Under the pieces are notes generated by a model. The model was not told the origin of the DNA. It did no database searches and saw only the letters and a list, made by a program, of their open reading frames with translations. From contig JBJXHN010000008.1 in the NCBI GenBank assembly GCA_046233135.1, forward strand, positions 62,001-126,000: 64,000 nt of DNA, written 5' to 3'. This stretch comes from JBJXHN01 sp046233135. GTDB taxonomy: Bacteria > Pseudomonadota > Alphaproteobacteria > Rhodospirillales > Rhodospirillaceae. Shown piece by piece: positions 63,390-64,000 of the stretch. The translations under genes and the position numbers were made by a program. Every line of letters begins with the position of its first letter. Within the stretch, counting starts at the first letter, position 1.

Positions 63390-64000
63390 TTAGCCGGCCA
63401 TGAAGGTCGGCAGCCAGTCTTCGTGGGCGTCGCGCAAAGCCTTGACCTTCGGGCCGCGAGTCTCGTCCACCACGATCTCGTCCCCGCCGGTCAGGCCCAA
63501 AACCCGCGCCGGCACGCCGGCTTCGGCAGCCCGTTCCAGCACCGCCTTTTTGGCTTCCGGCACCACCGTGACCACATAGCGTCCCTGGTCCTCGCCGAAC
63601 AGCCGGCCGGCCGTGACCGGTTCCGGACCCATCTCCAGGGTGCAGCCGACGCCGCCAGCCATAGCCATCTCGGCCAGGCCGACCAGCAGGCCGCCGTCGG
63701 ACAGGTCGTGACAGGCGGTCAGCAACTCGTCGCAGATCAGTGCACGCACCAGATCTCCGGTCCGCTTTTCGGCGTCCAGGTCCACCGGCGGCGGCGCACC
63801 TTCTTCCCGGCCGATGATGTCGCGCAGGTACAGGGACTGCCCCAGCCAGCCGCCTTCCGTACCGCCCGGACCTCCCAGCAGGATGATGGCCTCGCCGGCG
63901 GCCTTGAAGGGCAGGCTGCACGACGCTTCGGCGTTGTCGATCACGCCCACCGCCCCGATGGCCGGGGTCGGCAGGATGGCCGTGCCTTCGGTCTCGTTGT
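63390..64000 (-). CDS. purL: Phosphoribosylformylglycinamidine synthase subunit PurL, 3' part
   Basis: The C-terminal ~200 residues of PurL, which makes FGAM in purine synthesis; the 5' part is beyond the window. Visible: TPAIGAVGVI, LLGGPGGTEGG, CHDLSDGGLLVGLAEMA and the end. Partial only because of the window edge. Next to bolA and grxD. Confidence 0.92.
   Translation of the reverse strand, partial: NETEGTAILPTPAIGAVGVIDNAEASCSLPFKAAGEAIILLGGPGGTEGGWLGQSLYLRDIIGREEGAPPPVDLDAEKRTGDLVRALICDELLTACHDLSDGGLLVGLAEMAMAGGVGCTLEMGPEPVTAGRLFGEDQGRYVVTVVPEAKKAVLERAAEAGVPARVLGLTGGDEIVVDETRGPKVKALRDAHEDWLPTFMAG

Overview
The window is a 64 kb stretch of a GC-rich proteobacterial chromosome, most likely an alphaproteobacterium of the Rhodospirillales type. 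The reasons are the purL-bolA-grxD gene order at the right end, a GluRS of the 'MDDTD' subtype, a NasT/NasS nitrate-sensing pair and general gene style. No rRNA, normal tRNA, CRISPR array or insertion sequence was seen. The genus cannot be named from the sequence alone.

Left end (1-8075): the end of a nitrate-uptake locus (NrtD-like ATPase, the ANTAR antiterminator NasT, the nitrate-binding sensor NasS); a secreted alkaline phosphatase with an AT-rich, repeat-bearing promoter; and a four-gene cluster (Tat-exported small protein, MacB/LolD-like ATPase, FtsX-like permease, His-rich PCu(A)C-fold periplasmic protein) that looks like a metal-handling ABC system.

Accessory region 1 (about 8216-24870): a complete-looking flexible (siphophage-type) tail module with no capsid, portal, terminase, integrase or lysis genes. 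It opens with a compact three-hairpin RNA and terminator, followed by a DUF3168-like tail terminator, tail tube, a G/GT-type tail chaperone pair joined by a G GGA AAC slippery heptamer, a 1795-residue tape measure with an AT-rich foreign-looking 5' part and three C-terminal repeats, tail-tip proteins, two tail fibres sharing an N-terminal anchor, a DUF4376-like protein and two unknown end genes. The best reading is an F-type tailocin (phage-tail-like particle) or a decayed prophage or gene transfer agent.

Centre (24988-38620): on the minus strand, a LacI-regulated ABC importer operon (lacI, binding protein, two permeases, ATPase, metallophosphodiesterase) behind a perfect 14-bp operator; two small plus-strand genes; an RND efflux pair facing a TetR gene with two operators between them; and a GntR regulator with two tandem winged-helix domains.

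Right half (38963-64000): an isolated AT-rich sugar O-methyltransferase; housekeeping genes nadE, gltX, cysS, a large c-di-GMP protein, cimA, trmJ-like and rpsD (whose 3' end is tandemly repeated); an orphan DUF1906 lysozyme-like gene; an AT-rich three-gene island (radical SAM enzyme, methyltransferase, TPR-GT17 glycosyltransferase); the modABC molybdate importer on the minus strand; a chemoreceptor; an unknown protein; and grxD, bolA and the 3' end of purL.
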